Shown: one piece after another, positions 32,901-46,100 of the stretch | How positions within the stretch are numbered: position 1 is the first letter of the stretch | How the letters are laid out: each line of letters opens with the position of its first letter | NCBI GenBank assembly: GCA_033964015.1 | Contig: CM066914.1 | Coordinates: 18,121,637-18,185,636 of the forward strand | Direction of reading: 5' to 3' | Length of the DNA: 64,000 nt | From: Scolanthus callimorphus | Lineage: Eukaryota; Cnidaria; Anthozoa; Actiniaria; Edwardsiidae | Made by a program: the position numbers and the translations under genes | Notes under the pieces: model-generated | Told to the model about the DNA's origin: nothing | Database searches by the model: none | The model's input: only the letters and a program-made list of their open reading frames with translations

Positions 32901-33925
32901 TACACCATAGCGGTACCGACAAGGGATCAACGGGCGCCAACAGTGGTCAACACCCTAATCAAGGAGTGGTTCCTAACCTATGGTGTCCCGGAGCGGATCC
33001 ATTCAGACCAAGGAAGGAGCTTCGAGGCGGAGGTAGTCCAGGAACTGTGCCGGACGTATGGGGTGAGGAAATCCCGGACGACACCCTACCATCCCCAGGG
33101 AAATGGCCAATGTGAGAGATTTAATAGGACTCTCCATGAGTTGCTGAGGACCCTTTCTCCAGAGGAAAAGAGGAAGTGGCCCCAACATCTCAAGGAGTTG
33201 TGTTATGCATATAATGCTACACCCCATTCAACAACTGGTTATTCCCCTTATTACCTGATGTACGGGAGAGATGCCAAACTTCCCTGGATATACTCCTACC
33301 AACTGCTCCCTTGGAAGATACCCGTAACCAGTCCTGGGTAACTATCCATCAGCAACGTCTGCGCAAGGCATATGTGTCAGCTGGCAACCACCTGAAGGAA
33401 GCAGCCATAACCAGGAGGAACCGACATGCAAGAGGGAGGGAGTTTGCACCCCCACTGGATGCTGGGATGCGAGTGCTCCTACGTAATCACAAAGTTAGAG
33501 GGCGCAACAAAATACAAGACAACTGGGAGAGTACCATCTACAAGATTGTGGAGAGTCTGGAGAATGGGACATATGTAGTCCAGCGAGCAGATGGCAGCGG
33601 AGGAGACAAGGTTGTGGGACGGGGTGAGATCCAAGTCTGCCCTGCTGTAATTGCAGAACCTCGCCAACGACCAAGGGCGCACAGGGAGAGAAATCTCACT
33701 ACTCGAGCTCAACCTGAGGAAACGTCGGATGATGACAGCGAGGGTCCTGGGGATGTTGAAATCCAGGTTGCCCTACCACCACAATACCAGGAGACTGATT
33801 CTGAGCGTACTGTAGAGGATGATATCCACTCTGATGTTGAGGACCCACCACTTCGGCGGAGTAAAAGAATAACAGCTGGTCGTCATGGAAACATGCACCA
33901 CCAACCGCAATCAGTGTTGCTATGA
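29901..33925 (+). pseudogene. pol: Retrotransposon Pol, broken by at least eight single-base frameshifts
   Basis: Domains in order: aspartic protease with VDTGS at about 30015; reverse transcriptase from about 30900 with YLDD at 31360-31371; RNase H about 31800-32150 with ETDAS and TDNNPL; integrase with an H2C2 zinc site (32630-32750) and the D, D, E core ([18 protein letters not shown], 32820-33130); and a basic C-terminal tail to 33925. Frame changes fall near 31097, 31150, 31305, 31615, 32170, 32455, 32755 and 33290. At least one looks like loss of a base from a short run. Because the LTRs are almost identical, the damage may be assembly error rather than age. Confidence 0.9.
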
Positions 33926-34040
33926 CAGCATCTGTGAACTACATATGAACTGATCTAATGATCTAATTAGGTAGGCAGCATATATAGTAGTACAACATAT
34001 GTTATGTTTCATTGTTAAGCTTGCCGCAGGGGCATGGCAA

Positions 34041-34057
34041 GCAAAAGAGGGGGTGGG
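34041..34057 (+). other. Polypurine tract
   Basis: GCAAAAGAGGGGGTGGG directly precedes the right LTR, as expected for plus-strand priming. Confidence 0.75.
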
Positions 34058-34520
34058 TGTGACCAGGTCACCAATCAGGAAATTGGTGATAGGCTTAATA
34101 CCGCTTAAGTTCAGTTTATTTAATTAATTTCCTGTTAGCGGCAATGGGGCCTTTGATTCAGTCAGCCTAAATTAAGGTTGGGTTATTTTAATTACTGGTG
34201 CGCTGGTGCTATTCACATTCTTATAGTTAGAACAATTCAGTAATGCGCGTCGTTTCCGGAGGAACTATCCTAAAAGCTAGCGGCAAGCGTCCTTTAGTTC
34301 AGTAGAGTTTTGGAGTTTGTGTTGAGAAGAACTGAGTTGGAGCGAGCAAGCACAAGAAGCTATGTATAAGGGAGGCTACAAGATATATTTTATAACGAAG
34401 AACTACTTCTAGTAGTAAAGGTTGGGTCCTAGCTTGTTGGTCCCGTTTCTAGTGATAATAAAGTAGTTTCATATTCAGCTCAGACCTATTGAATCTTGCG
34501 CCGCCTGCCGCACGGTTACA
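34058..34520 (+). repeat. Right LTR
   Basis: 463 bp, same ends as the left LTR, followed by CTATCATG, which resumes the satellite. Confidence 0.95.
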
Positions 34521-37509
34521 CTATCATGTACTCCCCTGAACTCCCATGTACTCCCCTATACTCCCCTGTATTCCCATGTGCTCCCCTGTACTCCCATGTC
34601 CTCCCCTGTATTCCCATGTGCTCCCATGTATTCCTCTGTATTCCCATGTACTCCCCTGTATTCCCATGTACTCCCCTGTACTCCCATGTACTCCCATGTA
34701 CTCCCATGTACTCCCATGTACTCCCCTGTATTCCCCTGTACTCCCATGTACTCCCCTGTACTCCCATGTACTCCCTTGTATTCCCCTGTACTCCCATGTA
34801 CTCCCCTGTATTCCCATGTACTCCCATGTACTCCCATGTACTCCCCTGTACTCCCCTGTACTCCCATGTACTCCCACATTCTCCCATGTACTCCCCTGTA
34901 CTCCCGTGTACTCCCATATGCTCCCCTGTATTTCCATGTACTCCCCTGTACTCCCCTGTATTCCTCTGTACTCCCATGTACTCCCATGTACTCCCCTGTA
35001 CTCCCCTGTACTCCCATGTACTCCCCTGTACTCCCATGTACTCCCCTGTACTCCCCTGTATTCCCATGTGCTCCCCTGAACTCCCATGTGCTCCACTGTA
35101 CTCCCATGTCCTCCCCTGTATTCCCATGTGCTCCCATGTACTCCTCTGTATTCCCATGTACTCCCCTGTATTCCCATGTACTCCCCTGTACTCCCATGTA
35201 CTCCCATGTACTCCCATGTACTCCCATGTACTCCCATGTACTCCCCTGTATTCCCATGTACTCCCCTGTTTTTCCATGTACTCCCATGTACTCCCATGTA
35301 CTCCCATGTCCTCCCCTATATTCCCATGTGCTCCCATGTATTCCTCTGTATTCCCATGTACTCCCCTGTATTCCCATGTACTCCCCTGTACTCCCATGTA
35401 CTCCCCTGTACTCCCCTGTACTCCCCTGTATTCCCCTGTACTCCCATGTACTCCCCTGTATTCCCCTGCACTCCCATGTACTCCCCTGTATTCCCATGTA
35501 CTCCCATGTACTCCCCTGTACTCCCGTGTACTCCCGTGTACTCCCATGTGCTCCCCTGTATTCCCCTGTACTCCCCTGTACTCCCCTGTATTCCCCTGCA
35601 CTCCATTGTACTCCCCTGTATTCCCATGTACTCCCATGTACTCCCCTGTACTCCCGTGTACTCCCATGTGCTCCCCTGTATTCCCTGTACTCCCCTGTAC
35701 TCCCCTGTACTCCCCTGTATTCCCATGTACTCCCATGTACTCCCATGTACTATCATGTACTCCCCTGAACTCCCATGTACTCCCCTGTACTCCCTTGTAT
35801 TCCCATGTGCTCCCCTGTACTCCCATGTCCTCCCCTGTATTCCCATGTGCTCCCATGTATTCCTCTGTATTCCCATGTACTCCCCTGTATTCCCATGTAC
35901 TCCCCTGTACTCCCATGTACTCCCATGTACTCCCATGTACTCCCCTGTACTCCCATGTACTCCCACTCCCCTGTACTCCCCTGTACTCCCCTGTACTCCC
36001 ATGTACTCCCTTGTATTCCCCTGTACTCCCATGTACTCCCCTGTATTCCCATGTACTCCCATGTACTCCCATGTACTCCCTGTACTCCCCTGTACTGCCA
36101 TGTACTCCCACGTCTCCCCTGTACTCCCGTGTACTCCCATGTGCTCCCCTGTATTCCCATGTACTCCCCTGTACTCCCCTGTTTTCCCCTGTACTCCCAT
36201 GTACTCCCATGTACTCCCATGTACTCCCCTGTACTCCCCTGTACTCCCCTGTACTCCCCTGTATTCCCCTGTACTCCCCTGTATTCCCATGTGCTCCCCT
36301 GAACTCCCATGTGCTCCACTGTACTCCCATGTCCTCCCCTCCATTCCCATGTGCTCCCATGTACTCCTCTGTATTCCCATGTACTCCCCTGTATTCCCAG
36401 GTACTCCCCTGTACTCCCATGTACTCCCATGTACTCCCCTGTACTCCCCTGTACTCCCCTGTACTCCCCTGTACTCCCCTGTACTCCCCTGTACTCCCCT
36501 GTACTCCCCTGTACTCCCATGTACTCCCCTGTATTCCCATGTACTCCCCTGTACTCCCCTGTACTCCCCTGTACTCCCCTGTACTCCCCTGTACTCCCGT
36601 GTACTCCCATGTACTCCCATGTACTCCCATGTACTCCCACGTACTTCCATGTAGTCCCCTGTACTCCCATGTACTCCCGTGTACTCCCATGTTCTCCCTT
36701 GTATTCCCCTGTACTCCCACGTACTCCCATGTACTCCCTGTACTCCCCTGTACTCCCATGTACTTCCCTGTATTCCCCTGTACTCCCATGTGCTCCCATG
36801 TACTCCCATGTACTCCCATGTACTCCCATGTACTCCCATGTACTCCCCTGTACTCCCATGTGCTCCCCTGTACTCCCATGCCTCCCCTGTATTCCCATGT
36901 GCTCCAATGTACTCCTCTGTATTCCCATGTACTCCCCTGTATTCCTATGTACTCCCCTGTATTCCCCTGTACTCCCATGTACTCCCCTGTATTCCACTGT
37001 AATCCCCTGTATTCCCATGTACTCCCATGTACTCCCCTGTACTCCCATGTGCTCCCCTGGTACTCCCATGTACTCCCAAGTACTCCCATGTACTCCCCTG
37101 TACTCCCGTGTACTCCCATGTACCCCCCTGTATTCCCCTGTACTCCCACGTACTCCCATGTTCTCCCCTGTATTCCCCTGTACTCCCACGTACTCCCCTG
37201 TACTCCCATCATGTACTCCCCTGTACTCCCCTATACTCCCATGTACTCCCCTGTATTCCCCTGTACTCCCCTGTACTCCCACGTACTCTCCTGTACTCCA
37301 ATGTGCTTCCGTGTACTCCCATGTGCTCCCCTGTACTTCCCTGTATTCTCATGTACTCCCATGTTCTCCCCTGTATTCCCATGTACTCCCATGTTCTCCC
37401 CTGTATTACCATGTGCTCCCATGTATTCCCATGTACTTCCATGTTCTCCCCTGTACTACCATGTGCTTCCATGTGGTCCCCTGTATTCCCATGTACTCCC
37501 ATGTGCTCA
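34521..37509. repeat. 10-bp satellite array, left arm, inner part
   Basis: About 300 units, same orientation as 26801-28330. A marker block with TGTCCTCCCCTG and ATTCCTCTGTATTCC recurs near 34597, 35107, 35307, 35827, 36327 and 36877, showing a higher-order period of roughly 500 bp plus shorter steps. Open frames of up to 1010 codons here are repeat artefacts. Confidence 0.97.
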
Positions 37510-37591
37510 TCTAGTCGATATTATCTGATAATTTTATCTATTAGATGTCTAGTTAGATCTTCCTCTCTCTTTCTCCTAAGTGCTAAGTGAT

Positions 37592-38268
37592 GGTGAACTA
37601 GTTTTCTCCGTCGCATTTGTGGAACGAGGCTATGTGTTTAGTGAACTAGTTTTCTCCAGCGCATTTATAGGACGTGGCTATGTGTATAGTGAACTAAGTT
37701 TCTCCAGCGCATTTGTAAAACAAGTCTATGTGTATAGTGAATTAGTTCTCTCCTGCGCATTTGTAGAACGAGGCTATATGATAGTAAACTAGTTCTCTTC
37801 TGCGCATTTGTAGAACGAGGCTATGTGTATAGTGAGCTAGGTTTCTCCTGCGCATTTGTAGAACGAGCTAGGCTATGTGAATAGTGAACTAGTTTCCTCC
37901 AGCGCATTTGTAAAACGTAGCTATGTGTATAGTGAACTAGTTCTCTCTCGCGCATTTGTAAAACGTGGCTATGTGTGTAGTGAACTATTTCTCTCCTGCA
38001 CATTTGAAGAACGAGGCTATGTGTATAGTGAACTAGTTCTCTTTTGTGCATTTGTAGAACGAAGCTATGTGTATAGTGTACTACTTCTCTCTTGCGCATT
38101 TGTAAAACGAGGCTATGTGTATAGTGAATAATTAGTTCTCTCTTGCGCATTTGTAAAACGTGGCTATGTGTGTAGGGAACTAGTTCTTGCGCATTTGAAG
38201 AACAAGGCTATGTGTATAGTGAACTAGTTCTCTCTTGTGTATTTGTAAAACGTGGCTATGTGTATAGC
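37592..38268. repeat. 48-bp minisatellite, about 14 copies
   Basis: The unit reads roughly GTGAACTAGTTCTCTC, TTGCGCATTTGTAAAAC, GTGGCTATGTGTATA. Diverged copies. It begins about 80 bp after the decamer array ends. Confidence 0.85.
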
Positions 38269-38270
38269 GA

Positions 38271-41200
38271 TTTGACAGGTCAGATTTTTACCCAAATACC
38301 ACACCTTCAAAAAATGCTGTAAAGCAGCGACTTTTCACTCAACGTGGCTCAAACTAAGTGTGGTGACCAACGATTGATAGTCACTTATCGATTTGTATCA
38401 CCCATTGCTAGGCGCTGTATTTATGGCAACAGACAAAGGATATAAGTTGAGAAAAGGTTTTTATTTTCAATTTTTAGCAAAATTGACCGTATTTTGGACG
38501 AATTCGCGGACGAACTAGCGTACATATGAGCACATATTTTAAGTAGAGATCATTGCCAGGTATCAGGCTATACGTGCTCTAAATTTGATGTTATTTGAGT
38601 GTAATCTGATCGATTTACAGCCATTCTTGAAAGCATGATATATAGGTCTTTTAGCACTTCACATTGACAAGTCAAATTTTTACCCAAATACCGCACCTTC
38701 AAGAAATGCTGCAAAGCAGCGAGTTTCCACTCAACGTATCTCAAACTTAGTGTGGTGACCAACGAATGATAGTCATTGATCCATTTGCATCACTCGTTGC
38801 TAGGCGCTGTATCTATGGCAACAGACAAAGGCTCAAAGTCGAGAGAAAACGCTCTCTTTATTTTGAAATTTTCGCAAAATTGGCCGTATTTTTGACGAAT
38901 TCGCGGACAAACTAGCATACATATGAGCACACACTTTTCGTAAGGATCAGTATCAGGTATCAGCCTATACGTGCACTAAATTTGATGTTGTTTGAGTGTA
39001 ATCTGTCTGATATACAGCCATTCTTGAAAGCATGATATATGGGTCTTTTTAGCACTTCCCATTGACAAGTCAAATTCTTACCCAAATACTGCACCTTCAA
39101 GAAATGCTGTAAAGCAGCGAGTTTCCACTCAACGATCTCAAAATTAGCGTGGTGATCCACGAATGATAGTCATCGATCAATTTGTATTTCCCGTTGCTAG
39201 GCGCAGTATCTATAGCAACAGACAGAGACTCAAATTCGAGAGAAAACGCATTTTGTATTTTGAAATGTTCGCAAAATTGGCCGTATTTGGGACAAATTTG
39301 CAGAAAAACTAGCATACATATGAGCACAAACTTTAAGTAGTGATCATTGACCGGTATCAGGCTATACGTGCTCTAAATTTGATGTTATTTGAGTGTAATC
39401 TGTCTGATTTACAGCTATTCTTGAAAGCGTGATATCTGGGTCTTTTTAGCACTTCACATTGACAGGTCAGATTTTTACCCAAATTCCATACCTTCAAGAA
39501 ATGCTGTAAAGCAGCGAGTTTTCACTCAACGTAGCTCAAACGTAGTGTGGTGACCAACGAATGATAGTCATTGATCCATTTTGCATCACTCGTTGCTAGG
39601 CGCTGTATCTATGGCAACAGACAAAGGCGAGAGAAAACGCTATTTTTATTTTGAAATTTTCGCAAAATTGGCCATATTTTGCACAAATTCGCGGACAAAC
39701 TAGCATACATATGAGCACACACTTTTAGTAGAGATCATTAACTGGTATTAGGCTATAAGTGCACCAAATTTGATGTTATTTGAGTATAATCTGACTGATT
39801 TACAGCCATTCTTGCAAGCATGATATATGGGTCTTTCTAGCACTTCCGATTGACAAGTCTGCAAATTTTTACCCAAATACCGCACCTTCAAGAAATGCTG
39901 TAAAGCAGCGAGTTTCCACTCAACGTATCTCAAACTTAGTGTGGTGACCAATGAATGATAGTCATTGATCCATTTGCATCACTCGTTGCTAGGCGCTGTA
40001 TCTATGGCAACAGACAAAGGCTCAAAGTTGAGAGAAAACGCTCTCTTTATTTTGAAATTTTCGCAAAATTGGCCGTATTTTTGACGAATTCGCGGACAAA
40101 CTAGCATACATATGAGCACACACTTTTCGTAAGGATCAGTATCAGGTATCAGTCTATACGTGCACTAAATTTGGTGTTGTTTGAGTGTAATCTGTCTGAT
40201 TTACAGCCATTCTTGAAAGCATGATATATGGGTCTTTTTAGCACTTCCCATTGACAAGTCAAATTCTTACCCAAATTACTGCACCTTCAAGAAATGCTGT
40301 AAAGCAGCGAGTTTCCACTCAACGATCTCAAAATTAGCGTGGTGATCCACGAATGATAGTCATCGATCAATTTGTATTTCCCGTTGCTAGGCGCAGTATC
40401 TATAGCAACAGACAGAGACTCAAATTCGAGAGAAAACGCATTTTGTATTTTGAAATGTTCGCAAAATTGGCCGTATTTGGGACAAATTTGCAGAAAAACT
40501 AGCATACATATGAGCACAAACTTTAAGTAGTGATCATTGACCGGTATCAGGCTATACGTGCTCTAAATTTGATGTTATTTGAGTGTAATCTGTCTGATTT
40601 ACAGCTATTCTTGAAAGCGTGATATCTGGGTCTTTTTAGCACTTCACATTGACAGGTCAGATTTTTACCCAAATTCCATACCTTCAAGAAATGCTGTAAA
40701 GCAGCGAGTTTTCACTCAACGTAGCTCAAACGTAGTGTGGTGACCAACGAATGATAGTCATTGATCCATTTTGCATCACTCGTTGCTAGGCGCTGTATCT
40801 ATGGCAACAGACAAAGGCGAGAGAAAACGCTATTTTTATTTTGAAATTTTCGCAAAATTGGCCATATTTTGCACAAATTCGCGGACAAACTAGCATACAT
40901 ATGAGCACACACTTTTAGTAGAGATCATTAACAGGTATTAGGCTATAAGTGCACCAATTTGATGTTATTTGAGTATAATCTGACTGATTTACAGCCATTC
41001 TTGCAAGCATGATATATGGGTCTTTCTAGCACTTCCGATTGACAAGTCGGCAAATTTTTACCCAAATACCGCACCTTCAAGAAATGCTGTAAAGCAGCGA
41101 GTTTCCACTCAACGTATCTCAAACTTAGAGTGGTGATCAACGAATGATAGTCATTGATCCATTTGCATCACCCGTTGCTAGGCGCTGTATCTATGGAAAC

Positions 41201-41805
41201 AGACAAAGGCTCAAAGTCGAGAGAAAACGCTCTCTTAAATTTGAAATTTTCGCAAAATTGGCCGTATTTTGGACGAATTCGCGCACAAACTAGCATACAT
41301 ATGAGCACACATTTAGGTAGGGATCATTTACAGGTATCAGGCTATATGTGCACCAAATTTGATGTTATTTGAGTGTAATCTGACTGATTACAGCCATTCT
41401 TGAAAGCATGATATATAGGTCTTTTTAGCACTTCACATTGACAAGTCAAATTTTTACCCAAATACCGCACCTTCAAGAAATGCTGTAAAGCAGCGACTTT
41501 CCACTCAACGTATCTCAAACTTAGAGTGGTGATCAACGAATGATAGCCATTGATCAATTTGTATTTCCCGTTGCTAGGCGCAGTATCTATAGCAACAGAC
41601 AGAGACTCAAATTCGAGAGAAAACGCATTTTTTATTTCGAAATGTTCTCAAAATTGGCCGTATTTTGGACAAATTCGCGGACGAACTAGCATACATATGA
41701 GCACACATTTTAGGGATCATTGACAGGTAACAGGCTATACGTGCTCTAAATTTGATGTTATTTGAGTGTAATCTGACTGATTTACAGCTATTCCTGAAAA
41801 CGTGA
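38271..41805. repeat. 400-bp satellite, about 9 copies, in 1.19-kb higher-order units
   Basis: The marker AGCACTTCxxATTGACA recurs at about 38652, 39050, 39450, 39838, 40240, 40640, 41028 and 41427. Three-monomer blocks 1190 bp apart are nearly identical (39062-39748 against 40252-40938), so the array expanded recently by trimers. Shared words include GTTGCTAGGCGC and CATACATATGAGCACA. Short open frames repeat with the array and are not genes. Confidence 0.92.
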
Positions 41806-41807
41806 TA

Positions 41808-42292
41808 CAGTAAAAACCCGCATAAAAGAACGGGTGTTTTGGGGATTCAGGCTGATTTTGTTCTTGTACATTGGATGTTTTCTGTAAAATCAGCCTGAAA
41901 ATGTTCTAAGGTGTTCTTAAAATTGTTTCTTAACATCAAATACTGCATACACTATCAACAGTCACAATAAACAATGTGATTGGCAGAAGGTAACAGTCAT
42001 TTGGTAAAAACAATTTGTCAGTCTAAAAGCATTATTGCTAAATGTACCCTGGAATTCCCCATGCAGTAACCTGCTGTAGAACTCTGTGTGCAATGGCCTA
42101 GCACATTTATTGATCTACCTACTCAGTACTCTATCACAGTGGGTTACTGCGCTCGAATCTAACTTTTTTTTTCTTATACAAGAACAATTTCATTTTTCAG
42201 GCTGCATGTCTTCTTTTGTCTCAGGTACCTTTTGACCAAATTTCAGCCTGATTGTTCTTAATCCACTTGTTCTTTTATGCGGGTTTTTACTG
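41808..42292. mobile_element. pogo/Tigger-like MITE, 485 bp
   Basis: Inverted ends CAGTAAAAACCCGC are flanked by TA. It interrupts the 400-bp satellite (CGTGATA before, TATGGGTCTT after), which proves insertion at TA. Related shorter copies are at 53055-53192 and 55951-56088 in MCM9 intron 2. Confidence 0.8.
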
Positions 42293-43182
42293 TATATGGG
42301 TCTTGACAAAACTTTCAAAGTTGTCACGTAATATTTCCATAACATGCAAAAATATGCGTGATTGAACAGTCGAAATCAGTTGAAAATTATGGAGATTCTT
42401 TCTTAGAAGGGACAAGTACGAACTGGTAAGCATTCTCTATCTATCGAATATGGCGGGGAAGCCTTTTCTTCCGCGCGTGAAATGACGTTATTTTCTTTCT
42501 AACAAACGCTATTTTAGCAGACTAAAAAACAGCGAACTCCTTCAGAAGTTGCGCATCTTCAGACCCCCCCTTGTGACAAGAAATCCAGCTTCGAACCCCC
42601 CCCCCTGCAATCAGAATTCCGAGCCCTTACACCCCCCCCCCCCATCCCAAATGCAGCCCGTGGAGGGGGGGGGGGGTACCTTTATTCTCTGGATTTGCCC
42701 AATCACGGGTCATGAAGTTTCTGCCTTACAAACATTTAAATTTAGCCAATTATAGCCTGTGCATCACCTTTATCCTCTCCCCTCCCTTGTTACATCAGTA
42801 CGTCTCCCCACCATCCCCTTCCTCCCTTGTAGCATCATGGCAGTCACTTGTTCAGTGCTGGGTATCCTGTGTCTCGTCCCTTTTCCCACCTATGGGACTG
42901 ATCATAAATTAGAGGGGGGAGGGCTGGTGCAAAAATGGGGAGGGCCTCTAATTTTCATGCACGTGAAATAGGGAGGGTCAAAAGAATTTGTGCAAATGAT
43001 AAAGGGAGGGTCATTATTTTTACGCAAACATTGCTAGGGTAATACAAGGCTGTCGCGCTTATTGGGTCAGGGGACCTGTACCCCCATAGTTTTTTCCCAA
43101 TCAATCCTTAAAACTCTCGATTTTGCACCCTGCATATCAAAGTTCCCCCAAACATGTGGTAATTTCACATGCTGGGATCTAA
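42293..43182. other. Centre of the foldback element, no gene seen
   Basis: A truncated satellite end, then sequence with C and G runs (42564-42680) and GGGAGGG-rich stretches near 42915-43010. No transposase motif or credible open frame found. Confidence 0.55.
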
Positions 43183-46100
43183 ATGTATTCATGGGAATAC
43201 ATGAGACTACATGGGAGTACAGGGGAGTACATAGGAGTACAGGGGAATACAGGGGAGTACATGGGAATACATGGGAATACATGGGAGCACATGGGAGCAC
43301 ATGGGAGCACATGGGAATACAGGGGAGCACATGGGAATACAGGGAGTACAGTGGAGCACATGGAATACGTGGGAGCACATGGGAGTACATGGGAATACAT
43401 GGGAGCCCATGGGACTACAGGGAGTAAATGGGAGTACAGGGGAGTACATGGGAGCACATGGGAGTACATGGGAGTACATGGGAGTACAGGGGAGTACAGG
43501 GAGCACATGGGAATACATGGAAGTACATGGGAGCACATGGGAGTACAGGGGAGTACATGGGAGTACATGGAGCACATGGGAGTACATGGGAGTACATGGG
43601 AGTACATGGGAGCACATGGGAATACATGGGAGTACATTGGAGTACAGGGGAGTACATGGGAGCACAGGGGAGTACATGGGAGTACAGGGGAGTACAGGGG
43701 AGTACATGGGAAACAGGGGAGTACATGGGAGTACATGGGAGTACAGGGGAATACAGGGGAGTACATGGGAGTACAGGGGAGTACAGGGGAGTACATGGGG
43801 AGCACATGGGAGTACATGGGTGACATGGGAGTACATGGTAATACAGGTGAGCAAATGGGAGTACATAGGAGTACAGGGGAGTACATGGGAGTACATGGGA
43901 ATACATGGGAGTACATGGGAATACAGGGGAGTACATGGGAATACAGAGGAGTACATGGGAGCACATGGGAATACAGGGGAGGACATGGAGTACAGGGGAG
44001 CACATGGAATACAGGGAGTACAGGGGAATACAGGGGAGTATAGGGGAGTACATGGGAGTACATGGGAGTACAGGGGAGTACATGGGAGTACATGGAGTAC
44101 ATGGGAGTACAGGGGAGTACATGGGAGTACATAGGAGTACAGTGGAATACAGGGGAGTACAGTGGAATACAGGAGAGTACATGGGAGTACAGGGGAATGC
44201 AGGGGAGTACATGGGAATACAGGGGAATACAGGGGAGTACATGGGAATACAGAGGAGTGCATTGGAGCACATGGGAATACAGGGGAGGCATGGGAGTACA
44301 GGGGAGCACATGGGAGTACAGGAGAGTACATGGGAGTACATGGGAGTACATGGGAGTACATGGGAGCACATGGGAATACAGTGGAGTACAAGGGAGTAGA
44401 GGGGAGTACATGGAGTACGTGGGAGTACGTGGGAATACAAAGGAGAACATGGGAGTACACGGGAGTACATGGAGTACAGGGGAATACAGGGGAGTACATG
44501 GGAGTACATGGGAGTACATGGGAGTACATGGGAGCACAGGGGAGTACATGGGAATACAGGGAGTACATGGGAATACAGAGGAGTACATGGGAGCACATGG
44601 GAATACAGGGGAGGACATGGGAGTACAGGGGAGTACATGGGAATACAGGGGAGCACATGGGAGTACACGGAAGTACAGGGGAGTACATGGGAGAACGTGG
44701 GAGTACATGGGAGTACAGGGGAGTACATGGGAGTACATGGAATACAGGGGAGTACATGGGAATACAGAGGAGTACATGGGAGCACATGGGAATACAGGGG
44801 AGGACATGGGAGTACAGGGGAGCACATGGGAATACAGGGGAGTACAGGGGAATACAGGGGAGTACAGGGGAGTACATGGGAGTACAGGGGAGTACAGGGG
44901 AGTACATGGGAGTACACGGGAGTACAGGGGAGTACAGGGGAGTACAGGGGAGTACAGGGGAGTACAGGGGAGTACATGGGAGTACATGGAAATACAGGGG
45001 AGAACATGGGAGTACAAGGGAGTACGTGGGAGTACAGGGGAATACAGGGGAGAACATGGGAGTACGTGGGAGTACAGGGGAATACAGGGGAGTACATGGG
45101 AGTACATGGGAATACAGGGGAGTACATGGGAATACAGAGGAGTACATGGGAGCACATGGGAATACGTGGGAGCACATGGGAGTACATGAGAATACATGGG
45201 AGCCCATGGACTACAGGGGAGTAAATGGGAGTACAGGGGAGTACATGGGAGCACATGGGAGTACATGGGAGTACATGGGAGTACAGGGGAGTACAGGGGA
45301 GCACATGGGAATACATGGAAGTACATGGGAGCACATGGGAGTACAGGGGAGTACATGGGAGTACATGGGAGCACATGGGAGTACATGGGAGTACATGGGA
45401 GTACATGGGAGCACATGGGAATACATGGGAGTACATTGGAGTACAGGGGAGTACATGGGAGCACAGGGAGTACATGGGAGTACAGGGGAGTACAGGGGAG
45501 TACATGGGAATACAGGGGAGTACATGGGAGTACATGGGGTACAGGGGAATACAGGGGAGTACATGGGAGTACAGGGGAGTACAGGGGAGTACATGGGGAG
45601 CACATGGGAGTACATGGGTGACATGGGAGTACATGGTAATACAGGTGAGCAAATGGGAGTACATAGGAGTACAGGGGAGTACATGGGAGTACATGGGAAT
45701 ACATGGGAGTACATGGGAATACAGGGAGTACATGGGAATACAGAGGAGTACATGGGAGCACATGGGAATACAGGGGAGGACATGGAGTACAGGGGAGCAC
45801 ATGGGAATACAGGGGAGTACAGGGGAATACAGGGGAGTATAGGGAGTACATGGGAGTACATGGGGTACAGGGGAGTACATGGGAGTACATGGGAGTACAT
45901 GGGAGTACAGGGGAGTACATGGGAGTACATAGGAGTACAGTGGAATACAGGGGAGTACAGTGGAATACAGGAGAGTACATGGGAGTACAGGGGAATGCAG
46001 GGAGTACATGGGAATACAGGGGAATACAGGGGAGTACATGGGAATACAGAGGAGTGCATTGGAGCACATGGGAATACAGGGGAGGCATGGGAGTACAGGG

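Larger units (their letters stand above)
28331..34520 (+). mobile_element. Ty3/Gypsy LTR retrotransposon inserted in the satellite
   Basis: Two LTRs of 462 and 463 bp, primer-binding site at 28795-28810, gag with a zinc knuckle, pol in the order protease, reverse transcriptase, RNase H, integrase (the Gypsy order), and a purine tract before the right LTR. CTAT flanks both sides as a 4-bp target duplication. The uninterrupted sequence, GTACTATCATGTAC, occurs elsewhere in the array (27665 and 35748), confirming the empty site. Confidence 0.96.

Noticed and set aside
28870..33712. Minus-strand open frames within the retrotransposon
   Set aside because: Shadows of gag and pol on the opposite strand.
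38568..41557. Recurring 64-76 codon minus-strand frames in the 400-bp satellite
   Set aside because: Same frame repeats with the satellite period; no coding signature or start context.
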